NCBI RefSeq assembly: GCF_029855125.1
Contig: NZ_CP123229.1
Span: 3,144,501-3,208,500 of the forward strand
From: Methylocapsa sp. D3K7
GTDB taxonomy: Bacteria > Pseudomonadota > Alphaproteobacteria > Rhizobiales > Beijerinckiaceae
Direction: 5' to 3'
DNA length: 64,000 bases
The notes under the pieces are model-generated. The model searched no databases. It saw only the letters and a list, made by a program, of their open reading frames with translations, and had not been told where the DNA came from. The position numbers were made by a program, and so were the translations under genes. Shown here one piece after another: positions 44,028 to 53,625 of this stretch (its first letter is position 1; every line of letters starts with the position of its first letter).

Positions 44028-45662
44028 CTACTGGTTCACAACGGCGCCCGCGACCGCCTTTACTTCGAAGGCCGCCGCGAACAGCGCGCGCGTGTAGGCG
44101 CTGCGCGGGTTGGCGAGAAGCTCCACGGCGGGGCCGGATTCGACGAGTTTGCCGTCGCGCATGACAATGATCTCGCTGGCGAGCGCGCGAACCACTTTCA
44201 GATCGTGGCTGATGAAGAGATAGGCGAGGCCGCGCCGCTTTTGCAGATCACGCAAGAGATCGACGATCTGCGCTTGCACCGACATGTCGAGCGCCGAGGT
44301 CGGCTCGTCGAGGACAATGAATTTTGGCTCAAGAACGATCGCCCGCGCGATGGCGATGCGTTGCCGCTGGCCGCCAGAAAATTCATGCGGATAGCGATCC
44401 ATCGCGGACGGATCGAGGCCGGTGTCGAAGAGCGCCTGCGCGACGATCTCGCGGCGCTTCGCGGAGGACATGGATTTATATTGCACGCCAAGACCTTCGG
44501 CGACGATATCGGCGACGGACAGCCGGGGCGACAGCGAACCGTAAGGGTCTTGAAAGACGATTTGCATGTCGCGCCGCAGTGGCCGCATCGCCTTGAAATT
44601 GAGAGCCTCGATATTGCGGCCCAGAAAAACAATCGAGCCTTTGCAACGGATAAGCCGCAGGATGGCAAGGCCGAGCGTCGTTTTGCCGGAGCCGGATTCG
44701 CCGACAACACCGAGGGTTTCGCCTTCCCGCACACAAACGCTCACCCCATCGACGGCCTTGACGTAGCCGACGGTGCGGCGGAAGAAGCCGCGCTTGACCG
44801 GAAACCAGACGCGGATATCGTTGGCCTCCAGGATGGTTTTTGCGCTCGCATTGACGGCGGGCGGCGTGCCTTTCGGTTCGGCGGCGATCAGCATTTTGGT
44901 GTAGGGATGCTGGGGCGCGGCGAAAATCTCCGTCACCTTGCCGGTCTCAACGATCTTGCCCTTTTGCATCACCGCCACGTCGTCGGCGATTTTGCGGACG
45001 ATGCCGAGGTCATGGGTGATGAACAGCATCGCCATGTTATGGCGCTTCTGTAGATCTTTCAGAAGCTCAAGGATCTGCGCCTGCACCGTGACGTCGAGGG
45101 CGGTCGTCGGCTCGTCGGCGATGAAAAGATCGGGCCGGTTGGCGAGCGCCATGGCGATCATCACGCGCTGGCGCTGGCCGCCCGAGAGCTGATGCGGAAA
45201 GGCATTGAGCCGCTCGGCGGGGTTCGGAATGCCGACTTCTTGCAAAAGCTCGATGATGCGCGTCTTGATTTTTTCCGCGCCGCGCGCGCCATGCAGCTCC
45301 AGGATTTCGCCAATTTGCCGCGCGATCGTATGGAGCGGATTGAGCGAGGTCATCGGCTCCTGGAAGACCATGGTGATGTGGCCGCCGCGGATCTCGCGCA
45401 ACCGCGCCTCGGAGCAGGCCAGAAGATCCTCGCCCTTGAACGCGATATGGCCTGTTACGCGGGCTGCGCGGGTGAGCAGGCGCACGATCGACAGCGCGGT
45501 GACCGATTTGCCGGACCCGGATTCGCCAACGAGCGCCAGCGTGGTTCCGCGCTTCAGAGAGAAGGCAATGTCATCGACGGCGATGGTCTCGGTATCGCCT
45601 TGCTTGAAGCGGACAGCGAGATTGCGGACATCGAGGAGGGGGGTATCAGCCACGAAAATCAT
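44028..45662 (-). CDS. yejF: Peptide/microcin C ABC transporter, fused double ATP-binding protein (YejF type)
   Basis: A 544-residue protein with two ABC ATPase domains in one chain. Walker A motifs are ALVGESGSGKSVTALSIV (first half) and GVVGESGSGKTTLGLAIL (second half); signature motifs are LSGGQRQRVMIAMAL and FSGGQRQRIAIARAI; Walker B parts are LFIADEPTTALD and FIVLDEPTSALD. This double form is typical of YejF. It powers uptake of oligopeptides and, in enterobacteria, microcin C. It is the last gene of yejABEF. Confidence 0.93.
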   Translation of the reverse strand: MIFVADTPLLDVRNLAVRFKQGDTETIAVDDIAFSLKRGTTLALVGESGSGKSVTALSIVRLLTRAARVTGHIAFKGEDLLACSEARLREIRGGHITMVFQEPMTSLNPLHTIARQIGEILELHGARGAEKIKTRIIELLQEVGIPNPAERLNAFPHQLSGGQRQRVMIAMALANRPDLFIADEPTTALDVTVQAQILELLKDLQKRHNMAMLFITHDLGIVRKIADDVAVMQKGKIVETGKVTEIFAAPQHPYTKMLIAAEPKGTPPAVNASAKTILEANDIRVWFPVKRGFFRRTVGYVKAVDGVSVCVREGETLGVVGESGSGKTTLGLAILRLIRCKGSIVFLGRNIEALNFKAMRPLRRDMQIVFQDPYGSLSPRLSVADIVAEGLGVQYKSMSSAKRREIVAQALFDTGLDPSAMDRYPHEFSGGQRQRIAIARAIVLEPKFIVLDEPTSALDMSVQAQIVDLLRDLQKRRGLAYLFISHDLKVVRALASEIIVMRDGKLVESGPAVELLANPRSAYTRALFAAAFEVKAVAGAVVNQ

Positions 45663-45701
45663 CTAGCAAGGCAAAGAACTCCAATGAGGGGCGAAAGGGC
45701 T

Positions 45702-46874
45702 TCAACTGAGCGTCTTCCTTGGGTCGAAGGCGTCGCGGACGGCTTCGCCGATGAACACCAGCAGTGAGAGCATGAGCGCGATGACGAGAAAGCCGGTAAG
45801 GCCGAGCCAGGGCGCCGCCAAATTCGACTTGCCTTGCAAGAGGAGTTCGCCGAGCGAGGGCGAACCTGGCGGCAGCCCAAAGCCCAGAAAGTCGAGCGCC
45901 GTGAGCGTCGTGATCGAGCTGTTCAGGACGAAGGGGAGAAACGTCAGGGTGGCGACCATGGCGTTCGGCAACACATGCTTCAGGATGATGGCGCCATTGC
46001 TGAGGCCCAGCGCGCGGGCGGCGTTGACATATTCAAAGTTGCGGGCGCGCAAGAATTCTGCCCGCACGACATGGACGAGCGACACCCAGGAAAACAACAG
46101 AAGGATGCCGAGCAGCACGAAGAAGCTCGGTGTGATGATCGAGGAGACGATGATCAGCAAATACAAATGCGGGAGCGACGACCATATCTCAATGAAGCGT
46201 TGGAAGATGAGATCGGTCCAGCCGCCGAAATAGCCTTGCACCGCGCCAGCCGTGACCCCGACGATCGAGGAGATTCCGGCGAGCGTCAGCCCGAACAGAA
46301 CCGAAAGGCGAAACCCATACAGCAGCCGGGCGAGGACATCGCGGCCTTGATCGTCGGTGCCGAGCCAGTTCCATTCGAGATCCCGGCAGGTGCCATCCGG
46401 CTTTTTGTACATGCGCAGCACGGCGGCGCGGCATTGGGTTTCGCTGAGCATCCAAGTTGGCGGCGAGGGCGCTGGGACCGGCAATTGGCGATTGATCGTC
46501 CGGTAGGAATAGCGGACCGGCGGCCAGAGCATGAAACCGTGCTCGTCGATTTCCTTGGCGATCACCTTGTCGCGATAGTCGGTCTGCGCAAGAAAGCCGC
46601 CAAACTTCTCTTCCGGATAATTGTGCAGGATCGGAAACAAAAGCTCGCCCTTATAGACGACCAGCAGTGGTTTGTCGTTGGCGATGAACTCCGAGAAAAG
46701 CGTCAGCACAAAGATGACAAGAAAAATCCAAAACGACCAATAGCCGCGTTTGTTGGCTTTGAAATTCGCCAGACGGCGCTGGTTGATCGGGCTCAGACGC
46801 AATGGACGCCGAGCCGGGGCGGCGTGCACGAAAGGCTTTGGAGCGATGCCGCTCTCCGACGAGGAAGCCTGCAC
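45702..46874 (-). CDS. yejE: Peptide/microcin C ABC transporter permease (YejE type)
   Basis: A 390-residue inner-membrane permease. An N-terminal cytoplasmic segment with SPINQRRLANFKANKRGYWS precedes the first helix; a periplasmic insertion with WNWLGTDDQGRDVLARLLYG is characteristic of this DppC-like group, and the EAA-type loop is YVNAARALGLSNGAIILKHV. The start is a GTG at 46874, two bases after the yejB stop, with GGGAGG upstream. The open frame extends far upstream but there overlaps yejB in another frame. Confidence 0.92.
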   Translation of the reverse strand: MQASSSESGIAPKPFVHAAPARRPLRLSPINQRRLANFKANKRGYWSFWIFLVIFVLTLFSEFIANDKPLLVVYKGELLFPILHNYPEEKFGGFLAQTDYRDKVIAKEIDEHGFMLWPPVRYSYRTINRQLPVPAPSPPTWMLSETQCRAAVLRMYKKPDGTCRDLEWNWLGTDDQGRDVLARLLYGFRLSVLFGLTLAGISSIVGVTAGAVQGYFGGWTDLIFQRFIEIWSSLPHLYLLIIVSSIITPSFFVLLGILLLFSWVSLVHVVRAEFLRARNFEYVNAARALGLSNGAIILKHVLPNAMVATLTFLPFVLNSSITTLTALDFLGFGLPPGSPSLGELLLQGKSNLAAPWLGLTGFLVIALMLSLLVFIGEAVRDAFDPRKTLS

Positions 46875-46876
46875 GG

Positions 46877-47971
46877 CTAAACCTCCCGCGTTTCGAAGTC
46901 GATGCGTGGATCGATCCACATATAGGTCAAGTCGGACAGAAGATTCACGACAAGACCGAGCAGAGCGAAAATATAAAGATCGGCGAAGACCACCGGATAG
47001 TCCCGGTTGACGATGGATTCGAACGACAGAAGGCCCAGTCCGTCGAGCGAAAAGATCGTTTCGATCAAGAGGGAAGCGCCGAAAAATGCCGCGATAAAGG
47101 CACCGGGAAAGCCGGAGACGACGATCATCATCGCATTGCGGAAGACGTGACCATAGAGCACGCGCTGCTCGCTCAAGCCCTTCATCCGAGCGGTTTGCAC
47201 ATATTGCTTGGCGATCTCGTCGAGGAATGAATTCTTGGTGAGGAATGTCGAGGTCGCGAAGGCGCCAAGCGTCATCGAGACGACCGGCAGGGTGATGTGC
47301 CAGAAATAATCTGCGACTTTTCCTGGCAAAGAAAGTTGTGACCAGTTTTCCGAGGTGAGGCCGCGCAAGGGAAAAATCTGCCAGAAGGAGCCGCCGCAAA
47401 ACAGCACGATGAGCAGAATAGCGAAAAGAAAATTCGGGATTGCATAACCCGTGATGACAACGGCCGAGGACCAAATGTCGAAGCGCGACCCATCGCTGAC
47501 CGCTTTCTTGATGCCGAGGGGAATCGAGATGGCATAGGAGAACAGCGTCATCCAAAGTCCGAGCGAAATCGAAACAGGCAGTTTTTCCTTGATGAGCTGC
47601 CATACCGGCACGTCGCGGAAATAGGAGCGCCCGAAATCGAAGGTCGCATAGTTCCTGAGCATCAGAAGAAAGCGTTCATAGGCGGGCTTGTCGAAGCCGA
47701 ATTGCTTTTCGAGTTCGGCGATGAATTTCGGATCGAGGCCCTGGGCGCCGCGGTATTTCGACGACATGTCGCCTGTGCCCGCGCCCGTGTTGCCGGTCTC
47801 GCCGCCACCGCCAAAATGCGCGGTCGCCCCGGCATCGAGCCCTTGCAATTGCGCGAGAATGCGTTCGACAGGGCCGCCCGGCGCGAATTGCACAATGGCG
47901 AAGTTGATCAGCAAAATGCCGAAGAGCGTCGGAATCATGAAGAGGAGGCGGCGCGCGATATAGGCAAACAT
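46877..47971 (-). CDS. yejB: Peptide/microcin C ABC transporter permease (YejB type)
   Basis: A 364-residue DppB-like permease starting MFAYIARRLLFMIPTLFG. The periplasmic insertion includes a Gly-rich stretch (FGGGGETGNTGAG) longer than usual, and GFDKPAYERFLLMLRNYAT follows. The EAA loop is YVQTARMKGLSEQRVLYGHV. It pairs with YejE to form the pore. The ATG at 47971 is preceded in frame by a TTG at 47974; ATG is preferred. Nine bases separate it from yejA. Confidence 0.93.
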   Translation of the reverse strand: MFAYIARRLLFMIPTLFGILLINFAIVQFAPGGPVERILAQLQGLDAGATAHFGGGGETGNTGAGTGDMSSKYRGAQGLDPKFIAELEKQFGFDKPAYERFLLMLRNYATFDFGRSYFRDVPVWQLIKEKLPVSISLGLWMTLFSYAISIPLGIKKAVSDGSRFDIWSSAVVITGYAIPNFLFAILLIVLFCGGSFWQIFPLRGLTSENWSQLSLPGKVADYFWHITLPVVSMTLGAFATSTFLTKNSFLDEIAKQYVQTARMKGLSEQRVLYGHVFRNAMMIVVSGFPGAFIAAFFGASLLIETIFSLDGLGLLSFESIVNRDYPVVFADLYIFALLGLVVNLLSDLTYMWIDPRIDFETREV

Positions 47972-47980
47972 CAAAGTCCC

Positions 47981-49879
47981 TCAGCGCCCGGCGAAATGGA
48001 TGCGCTTGGCTTTGTCCTCGTCGTACCACCATGTCGAGACGACGCCGGTTTCATAGCGCGGGCTGCGCCCGGGACGGCTGAACAGATCCCAATAGGCGAC
48101 AAGGTGATTGGGTTTGTTCCACATCGGAACCCAATAATGCCCGGAGCGCAGAATGCGGTCGAGCGCGCGGCAGATATCGGTCAATTGCTCGCGTGAATCG
48201 GCAACCAGGGCTTTTTCGATCAAGGCATCGACGGCCTTGCTGGCAATGCCGGAAATATTGCGCGAGCCGGGCATGTTTGCCGCCTCCGAACCAAATGTTC
48301 CCCGCATGCCTTCTCCCGGCGTGAGACCGAAACCGAAACGCGAGGTGACGATGTCATAGTCGAAATCATCCAGGCGCCGCTTATATTGCGCTGCATCCAC
48401 AACCCGGTAGCGCGCTTCGATGCCGAGCAACTTCAGATTCTTGATGAAGGGCGCGGTATGCGGCTCCAGGGCGTTGTCGAAATCCAGAAACTCGATCTCG
48501 AAGGGCTTGCCATCCGGGAGGGTCAGCTGAGTGCCCGAACGTTTGCATCCCGCCTCCGCGAAAAGTTTCGATGCCCGCTGCAACAACTCGCGGTCCTGGC
48601 CGGCGCCATCCGACACCGGCGGGACATAGACGTCGCCAAACACGCTGGGGTCGAGTTCGCCGCGATAGGGTTCGAGCAAGGCAAGCTCATCGGGCGACGG
48701 GCCGCCTTGCGCCGCCATCGGAGAGTTCTGGAAATACGACGTGGTGCGGGCATAAACGCCATACATGATGTTGGCGTTGGTCCATTCGAAGTCGAAGGCA
48801 AGACCGACGGCTTGCCGGATCCGGACGTCCTTGAACTTGTCCCGCCGGATGTTCAAGAACCAGCCCTGCGTTCCCATCGGCGATTCATCGGGCAGTGTCG
48901 CGCGGATGATCCGTCCGTCCTTGACCGCCGCGAAATCATAGCCGGTCGCCCAGACGGCCGAGGTGAACTCTTCACGAAAGGTGAAGACGCCAGCCTTGAA
49001 GGCCTCGAAAGCGACTTTCCGGTCGCCGAAATATTCAAAACGGATGCGGTCGAAATTGCCTTGGCCGATATTGACGGGAAGATCTTTGCCCCAATACTCC
49101 GGAACGCGGTCGAAGGTGATGAAATGGCCGGTATCGAAGCGGCCGACCTTATAAGCGCCGGAGCCGAGCGGAGGCTCCAGTGTCGTCTCGTCGAACGGAT
49201 GTTTTGCGTAATAGGCGGCGGAAAAGATCGGCTGTCCGGCGACGATCAGGACCGCTTCCCGGCTATGATGCGGTTTGAGGCGTACCATGACGATGTCGTC
49301 GGCCTCGGCCTCGGCGGCGTCAAGATCGCGCAGCGGCTGGCGGATCGACGGATGGCCCTTGGTTTTTAGAATATTCAACGAAAAAGCGACATCGCGCGCG
49401 GTCAAGGGCGAACCATCGTGGAACTTCGCTTCCTTGCGCAAAAGAAAGCGGTAGGTATTCTTGTCGGCCGAAACCCGCACGGCGCGCGCGACGAGGCCAT
49501 AGAGCGAATCCGGCTCATCGCCACTCCCGGCCATCAGCGAATCGAAGATGGCGCCCATGCCGGCGGCGCCGTCGCCTTTCAAAATGTAGATATTCAGCGT
49601 GTTGAAGGTGGTGAAATTCTGGTTGCCGCCCGTCGCGCTGACCTGAAGGGCGATCTCGCCGCCCTTCGGCGCGTCTGGATTGACATAGGGGAAATGGCCA
49701 AAATCGGCGGGCATCGCAAGATCGCCGAAAATCGAAAGGCCGTGGGTCTCGGTATCTTCGGAAGCCGCCTTCGCGGCGGAGGTGAGAAATCGCGGCAGGA
49801 TCATGCCGGCGGCGCCAAGACGGAGCACCGAACGGCGGCTGAACCAAGTCGAAACGTTTGCCCGGGAAATCGCTTTCAA
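47981..49879 (-). CDS. yejA: Peptide/microcin C ABC transporter substrate-binding protein (YejA type), Tat signal
   Basis: A 632-residue family 5 (DppA/OppA-like) periplasmic binding protein. The N-terminus has a twin-arginine signal, FSRRSVLRLGAAGMILP, so export by Tat rather than Sec is predicted. Mature landmarks are GDLAMPADFGHFPYVNPDAP, KEAKFHDGSPLTARDVAFS and the C-terminal GHYWVPMWNKPNHLVAYWD. It delivers peptides to YejBEF. As the first gene of the operon, its promoter should lie in the gap before 49880. Confidence 0.93.
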   Translation of the reverse strand: MKAISRANVSTWFSRRSVLRLGAAGMILPRFLTSAAKAASEDTETHGLSIFGDLAMPADFGHFPYVNPDAPKGGEIALQVSATGGNQNFTTFNTLNIYILKGDGAAGMGAIFDSLMAGSGDEPDSLYGLVARAVRVSADKNTYRFLLRKEAKFHDGSPLTARDVAFSLNILKTKGHPSIRQPLRDLDAAEAEADDIVMVRLKPHHSREAVLIVAGQPIFSAAYYAKHPFDETTLEPPLGSGAYKVGRFDTGHFITFDRVPEYWGKDLPVNIGQGNFDRIRFEYFGDRKVAFEAFKAGVFTFREEFTSAVWATGYDFAAVKDGRIIRATLPDESPMGTQGWFLNIRRDKFKDVRIRQAVGLAFDFEWTNANIMYGVYARTTSYFQNSPMAAQGGPSPDELALLEPYRGELDPSVFGDVYVPPVSDGAGQDRELLQRASKLFAEAGCKRSGTQLTLPDGKPFEIEFLDFDNALEPHTAPFIKNLKLLGIEARYRVVDAAQYKRRLDDFDYDIVTSRFGFGLTPGEGMRGTFGSEAANMPGSRNISGIASKAVDALIEKALVADSREQLTDICRALDRILRSGHYWVPMWNKPNHLVAYWDLFSRPGRSPRYETGVVSTWWYDEDKAKRIHFAGR

Positions 49880-49966
49880 GATTTGTCCTTTAAGACGAGG
49901 GAGCCGGCTCGCGAACAGCGGCCAGCCCCTGATACGCTTAAGATATAGGCATCATAATAGGCGTGA

Positions 49967-49992
49967 AAAAGCCGGGCAGGAACCCGGCTTTT
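49967..49992 (-). terminator. Rho-independent terminator of the cytochrome c gene
   Basis: AAAAGCCGGG (49967-49976) pairs perfectly with CCCGGCTTTT (49983-49992) around a 6-base loop. Read on the minus strand the stem is followed by TTTTT, 23 bases past the cytochrome c stop. Confidence 0.85.
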
Positions 49993-50014
49993 GCAAAAAC
50001 GCGCGTGAATCGTC

Positions 50015-50719
50015 CTATTTTGCTTGTTTAAGCGCGGCTTTGGCGAGCGCCCCTTTTGAGCTTTTTGCGGGCGGAGCCTCAATTTTTGCTGGGGGCAGCG
50101 CCTCGTTTTTTGCCGGCGGCGGAGATTCTAGTTTTGGCGAAGGTGCCGCGGCACTGTCCGCCGGCGGCGGAGCCGAACCGGCTGCGGGCAGAGGTTCGGG
50201 GCTATCGGAAAGCGTGTGCAAATAGTCGATAAGGTCAGCCCGCTTGGCCGGATCGGCCTCCCCGGCATACGCCATTTTCGTGCCTTGGGCGTAGGCCTTG
50301 GGATTGGCGAGGAAAGCATCGAGCTCCTCGTAGGTCCAGGTGCCGCCCTTGGACTTAATGGCTTCGGAATATTCGAAGCCCGCCACCGTTCCCTTGGGCC
50401 GGGTCACGATGCCGAAGAGCGGCGGACCGATCTTGACGCCGCCGCCCTTCTCGAGATTGTGACACGATTGGCAGGGCTTGGTGTCCACCTCGCCTTTTTT
50501 CACATCGGCCAGAGACAAACGTGTTCCAATGGGCGGAATGGATGGCGCGGCAGCCCCGCCTCCGGCCTCTACCACCTCCTGCGCGGCGGGGAGCGGATAG
50601 CCCGGCTTGGCGGGTTTGTCATGCGAGAAAATCCCGCCGGAGATCACGCTCAGCCACATTGCAAACAGCAAAGTGCCGAGAAACGCCCCGGCGATTTTGT
50701 TGAGTTCGAAACTATCCAA
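50015..50719 (-). CDS. Membrane-anchored class I cytochrome c (CycM-like)
   Basis: A 234-residue protein. The N-terminal DSFELNKIAGAFLGTLLFAM is the uncleaved anchor typical of CycM, so the heme domain faces the periplasm. Heme is bound at CQSCH (near residue 83) and the sixth ligand is Met in TKMAYAG. CycM carries electrons from the bc1 complex to aa3 oxidase in rhizobia. A Pro/Ala/Lys-rich tail of about 60 residues is an unusual addition. The start is a TTG at 50719, supported by GGAGG seven bases upstream; nearby ATGs are out of frame. A terminator follows. Confidence 0.9.
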   Translation of the reverse strand: MDSFELNKIAGAFLGTLLFAMWLSVISGGIFSHDKPAKPGYPLPAAQEVVEAGGGAAAPSIPPIGTRLSLADVKKGEVDTKPCQSCHNLEKGGGVKIGPPLFGIVTRPKGTVAGFEYSEAIKSKGGTWTYEELDAFLANPKAYAQGTKMAYAGEADPAKRADLIDYLHTLSDSPEPLPAAGSAPPPADSAAAPSPKLESPPPAKNEALPPAKIEAPPAKSSKGALAKAALKQAK

Positions 50720-50938
50720 GCGAGGCCTCCATGATCATACACCGATCCCGCGTCGAGGCCGGTCGAATCGGGCTGAATGAATTTTGCGTCATGCAGTTTG
50801 CGCGCCAGTGATGACCAAATGAACGTTTGAAGGGAAGGGGCGGTTTAGCGCGCGACGCATTGCCGCGTGGATGCGCGCGGGCATAAGGGATGCCGCAGCG
50901 GATGGCTGTGCGGCGCTTCGGCACTTTTGAGGATAAGT

Positions 50939-52207
50939 TTAGGCCGCTTCGGTGCCGGGGCTGACTTGCCCGCGGAGAAACGCCGCAAACTTCGCAAGCG
51001 AGTTCTCCCGGTCGAAGATTTGTGCGAGCTTGCGGCCGTCTCCAAGCGCCGGGTGGGATCCTTCCCTCGCCAAAATCCCGATCTCGCGGGCCATCGCCCG
51101 GCTATCGCCGGCTGGTACGAGGATAGCCGTGCCATACAGCACTTCGAACAATTCGGTGTCCGCGTCGGCTGTCGCAAGCACCGGCTTGCCGCTTGCGAGC
51201 ATGCCGCCGAGTTTCGACGGCAGCACAAGATCGGCGGCGCCGCTTGATTGCGGCAGCACATGCAGATCCGCCAAATTCAGGAGTTCGCAGAGCCGCTCTT
51301 CCGGCTGCAGCGGCAGGAAATGAACATTGGGCAAAATGGCGCAGTTTTGGACCAGACGCGGTTTTTCTGGGCCATCTCCGGCAATGACGAAATGGACGCC
51401 CGGCGTCGAGGTGAGCTGCCGCGCCGCCTCGACCACTACATCTAGGGATTGTTTCGCGCCGATGTTGCCGGCGTAAAGCACGATGAAGTCTTCGCGGCTG
51501 AGGCCGAGTTCGGCACGGAAGGCATTGTCGCCCGCGATCGGCTTGATCTTGGTCATATCCACCCAATTGCGCACCAAGCCGATCCGGCCCGGCTCGACTC
51601 CTTTGGCGATGAGCCGCTTACGCATTTGCTCGGATATCGTAATGACGGTTGAAAATCGCCGCAGCAGCCAGGATTCCATTGCGACCGCGATCTTCTGCAA
51701 AAAATCTCCCTTGAGATGCCCCACCGCGAAGGCGGCGTCGATTTCGAGATCCTGCACATGCAGGACGGTATGCGCCCCCAAAAGTCGCGAAAGCAGTCCG
51801 GCGGGCGCGGTGAAGACGGTGGGCTCGATACATAAAACGACATCGGGCCGTCCGGTGACCATTTTCCACAGGGCAACCGGCGCCGAGGTCAGAGCAAAGC
51901 TGAGGGGCGCGATGAGACGCCAAATTCCATGTATTTTGGTGCGCAGCAGAATCGGGCAGCGCAGAATCTTAACGCCCGCGCGTGTTTCCTGCGCGTAACG
52001 CCAGGCGGAATAGGGCGGCCGGGCGTGCCAGCCGGGATAATGCGGCGGTGTGGTGACGACGCTGACGTCAAATCCGTTTTCGTCGAGATAGGCGCCGATC
52101 TCGCCAGTGGACCGGCCAACGCCAATCATCTCGGGCGCGTAATTGATTGAATAAATGAGAATTTTGAGAGCTATTCCGGCGGCGTCGGGGTTTGCGAAAG
52201 TCGGCAT
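50939..52207 (-). CDS. WcaI-like glycosyltransferase (GT4 family)
   Basis: A 422-residue retaining glycosyltransferase with two Rossmann-like halves. N-terminal landmarks are ILIYSINYAPEMIGVGRSTG and VSVVTTPPHYPGW, as in WcaI of colanic acid synthesis. The C-terminal half has IVLYAGNIGAKQSLDVVVEA, FVIAGDGPEK and a donor-site HVLPQSSGAADLVLPSKLGG. It would add a sugar from a nucleotide-sugar donor to a lipid-linked exopolysaccharide. It follows the Wza-like gene on the same strand 149 bases downstream. Confidence 0.88.
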   Translation of the reverse strand: MPTFANPDAAGIALKILIYSINYAPEMIGVGRSTGEIGAYLDENGFDVSVVTTPPHYPGWHARPPYSAWRYAQETRAGVKILRCPILLRTKIHGIWRLIAPLSFALTSAPVALWKMVTGRPDVVLCIEPTVFTAPAGLLSRLLGAHTVLHVQDLEIDAAFAVGHLKGDFLQKIAVAMESWLLRRFSTVITISEQMRKRLIAKGVEPGRIGLVRNWVDMTKIKPIAGDNAFRAELGLSREDFIVLYAGNIGAKQSLDVVVEAARQLTSTPGVHFVIAGDGPEKPRLVQNCAILPNVHFLPLQPEERLCELLNLADLHVLPQSSGAADLVLPSKLGGMLASGKPVLATADADTELFEVLYGTAILVPAGDSRAMAREIGILAREGSHPALGDGRKLAQIFDRENSLAKFAAFLRGQVSPGTEAA

Positions 52208-52356
52208 TTTGGCTCGATATCAAAAGTACTTAATTCGGATAAATCCTGCCCACATGGATCGTAAGCCAGCCCTGCCAGGAGCAGACGGTGGGTTGGATTG
52301 GCGTCACCTCCGATTAGCGAGGACGTGCGTTGAATGCGCCGTCCCCCTGTTGGAAA

Positions 52357-53625
52357 CTATGGCGTTGTATTTATGACGCCCGGCGGCCCTACGAACGTTT
52401 TGGAAGGCGCTGCCGCGAGTTCATGACCATGTACAATGGCGCTCGTAACTGGGACGCCTTGGACCGCCCCCTGCGCCGCAATTGCCGTTCCAGCGACGTT
52501 GCTGATGAAGTTCAGGACCTTGTTTGCTTCGTAGGAGTGGGCATTGGCCACGAAGATGATGTCATCGTTGCGCATCTGAAGCCTTGTGGCGAGGAAATAA
52601 CCGCCCGGATCGCGGAAGTCGATTTGGAATACAACCGGAACGAGAGGTCCGCTGAAGCGCGTCAGGTCGGCACCGAGCAACAGCGCGACCTCGCGCGGCT
52701 CTTGCCGGTACAGGAACACAGCGCCGGGATCGGCCTGGACGTCACCGAGACCGCCGGCCTTCGCCACCGCCTCGGCAAGATTGAGCCGCCAAGCGTCAAA
52801 TGTAACTTGGCTTTGCGCAAAGCCCGCCGTGTTGATGCCCATGGCGCCAAAGGCTATGAATTTCTGCTGCTCCTGATAGACGTAAATCCGGTCGCCCGGC
52901 AAAATATAGATGTTGTTTTTGGCATCCATCACGAGATTTTCGAAGGGAACGGTGGCGCGGCGGCCGCCCCGTTCGAGCATGACCCAGGTTGCATAGCCAG
53001 GTCCGGAAATGCCGCCCGCGCGGGTGATGGCGTCGAGAACGCGGTCCCCGGCTCCGGTCATCGGAACCGCGAAGCGTAGCGGCGTATTCACCGAGCCGAC
53101 CACGCTGATGAGAGATGTCCGCTGCTGCGACAAGCTGATGACGACCTGCGGCTCGATCGCCCGGTTTTTGATCTTGTTGACGATATCATTTTGAACTTGG
53201 ACGTTGTCGCGGCCGGCGGCCTTGATCAAGCCGGCATAGGGAATCGAGATATTTCCGTCGTTGTCGATGATCTGATCGGGTAGATTGACGAAATTGCCAG
53301 GACGCACGCCAGCTTCGAGGGGAATGAACAAACCGCCGGCCGCTGCCTCGAAAATCGTGGTCGAAATGACATCGCCGACGCCGAACACGATTTTTTGCGA
53401 GGGGCGACGATCGGTGAAGGCGCCCGCAAGGCCTTTTGGCTCATGCGCTGCAAGAGTGTCGATGGTCTCGGACGTGAGCTTGATCAGGTGATAGGGGACG
53501 GTCTCGGAGTAGCCGGATTCAATGTCGGCGGACGACGGTCCAGATACCGGAAAAAACGAACAGCCGCCTGAGCCCAATATTGCGAGGGCGGCTAAGGAAA
53601 TAAACCCAATGCGCGAGCCCGACAT
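52357..53625 (-). CDS. Outer-membrane polysaccharide export lipoprotein (Wza-like)
   Basis: A 422-residue lipoprotein with lipobox LGSGGC near residue 22. The poly-export domain is seen in FGVGDVISTTIFEAAAGGLF and DNDGNISIPYAGLIKAAGRD; SLBB-type repeats follow with ISVVGSVNTPLRFAVP and RNDDIIFVANAHSYE. It forms the outer-membrane channel for capsule or exopolysaccharide. AGGGGAC precedes the ATG at 53625. The matching inner-membrane kinase/chain-length protein is not in the window. Confidence 0.9.
   Translation of the reverse strand: MSGSRIGFISLAALAILGSGGCSFFPVSGPSSADIESGYSETVPYHLIKLTSETIDTLAAHEPKGLAGAFTDRRPSQKIVFGVGDVISTTIFEAAAGGLFIPLEAGVRPGNFVNLPDQIIDNDGNISIPYAGLIKAAGRDNVQVQNDIVNKIKNRAIEPQVVISLSQQRTSLISVVGSVNTPLRFAVPMTGAGDRVLDAITRAGGISGPGYATWVMLERGGRRATVPFENLVMDAKNNIYILPGDRIYVYQEQQKFIAFGAMGINTAGFAQSQVTFDAWRLNLAEAVAKAGGLGDVQADPGAVFLYRQEPREVALLLGADLTRFSGPLVPVVFQIDFRDPGGYFLATRLQMRNDDIIFVANAHSYEANKVLNFISNVAGTAIAAQGAVQGVPVTSAIVHGHELAAAPSKTFVGPPGVINTTP

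Noticed and set aside
46875..47603. Upstream extension of the yejE frame into yejB
   Set aside because: The region is coding for yejB in another frame; a GTG with GGGAGG just after the yejB stop is the better start.
44028..49879. Considered as a dipeptide (Dpp/Opp) transporter
   Set aside because: The fused double ATPase, gene order A-B-E-F and the permease insertions fit the Yej type better.
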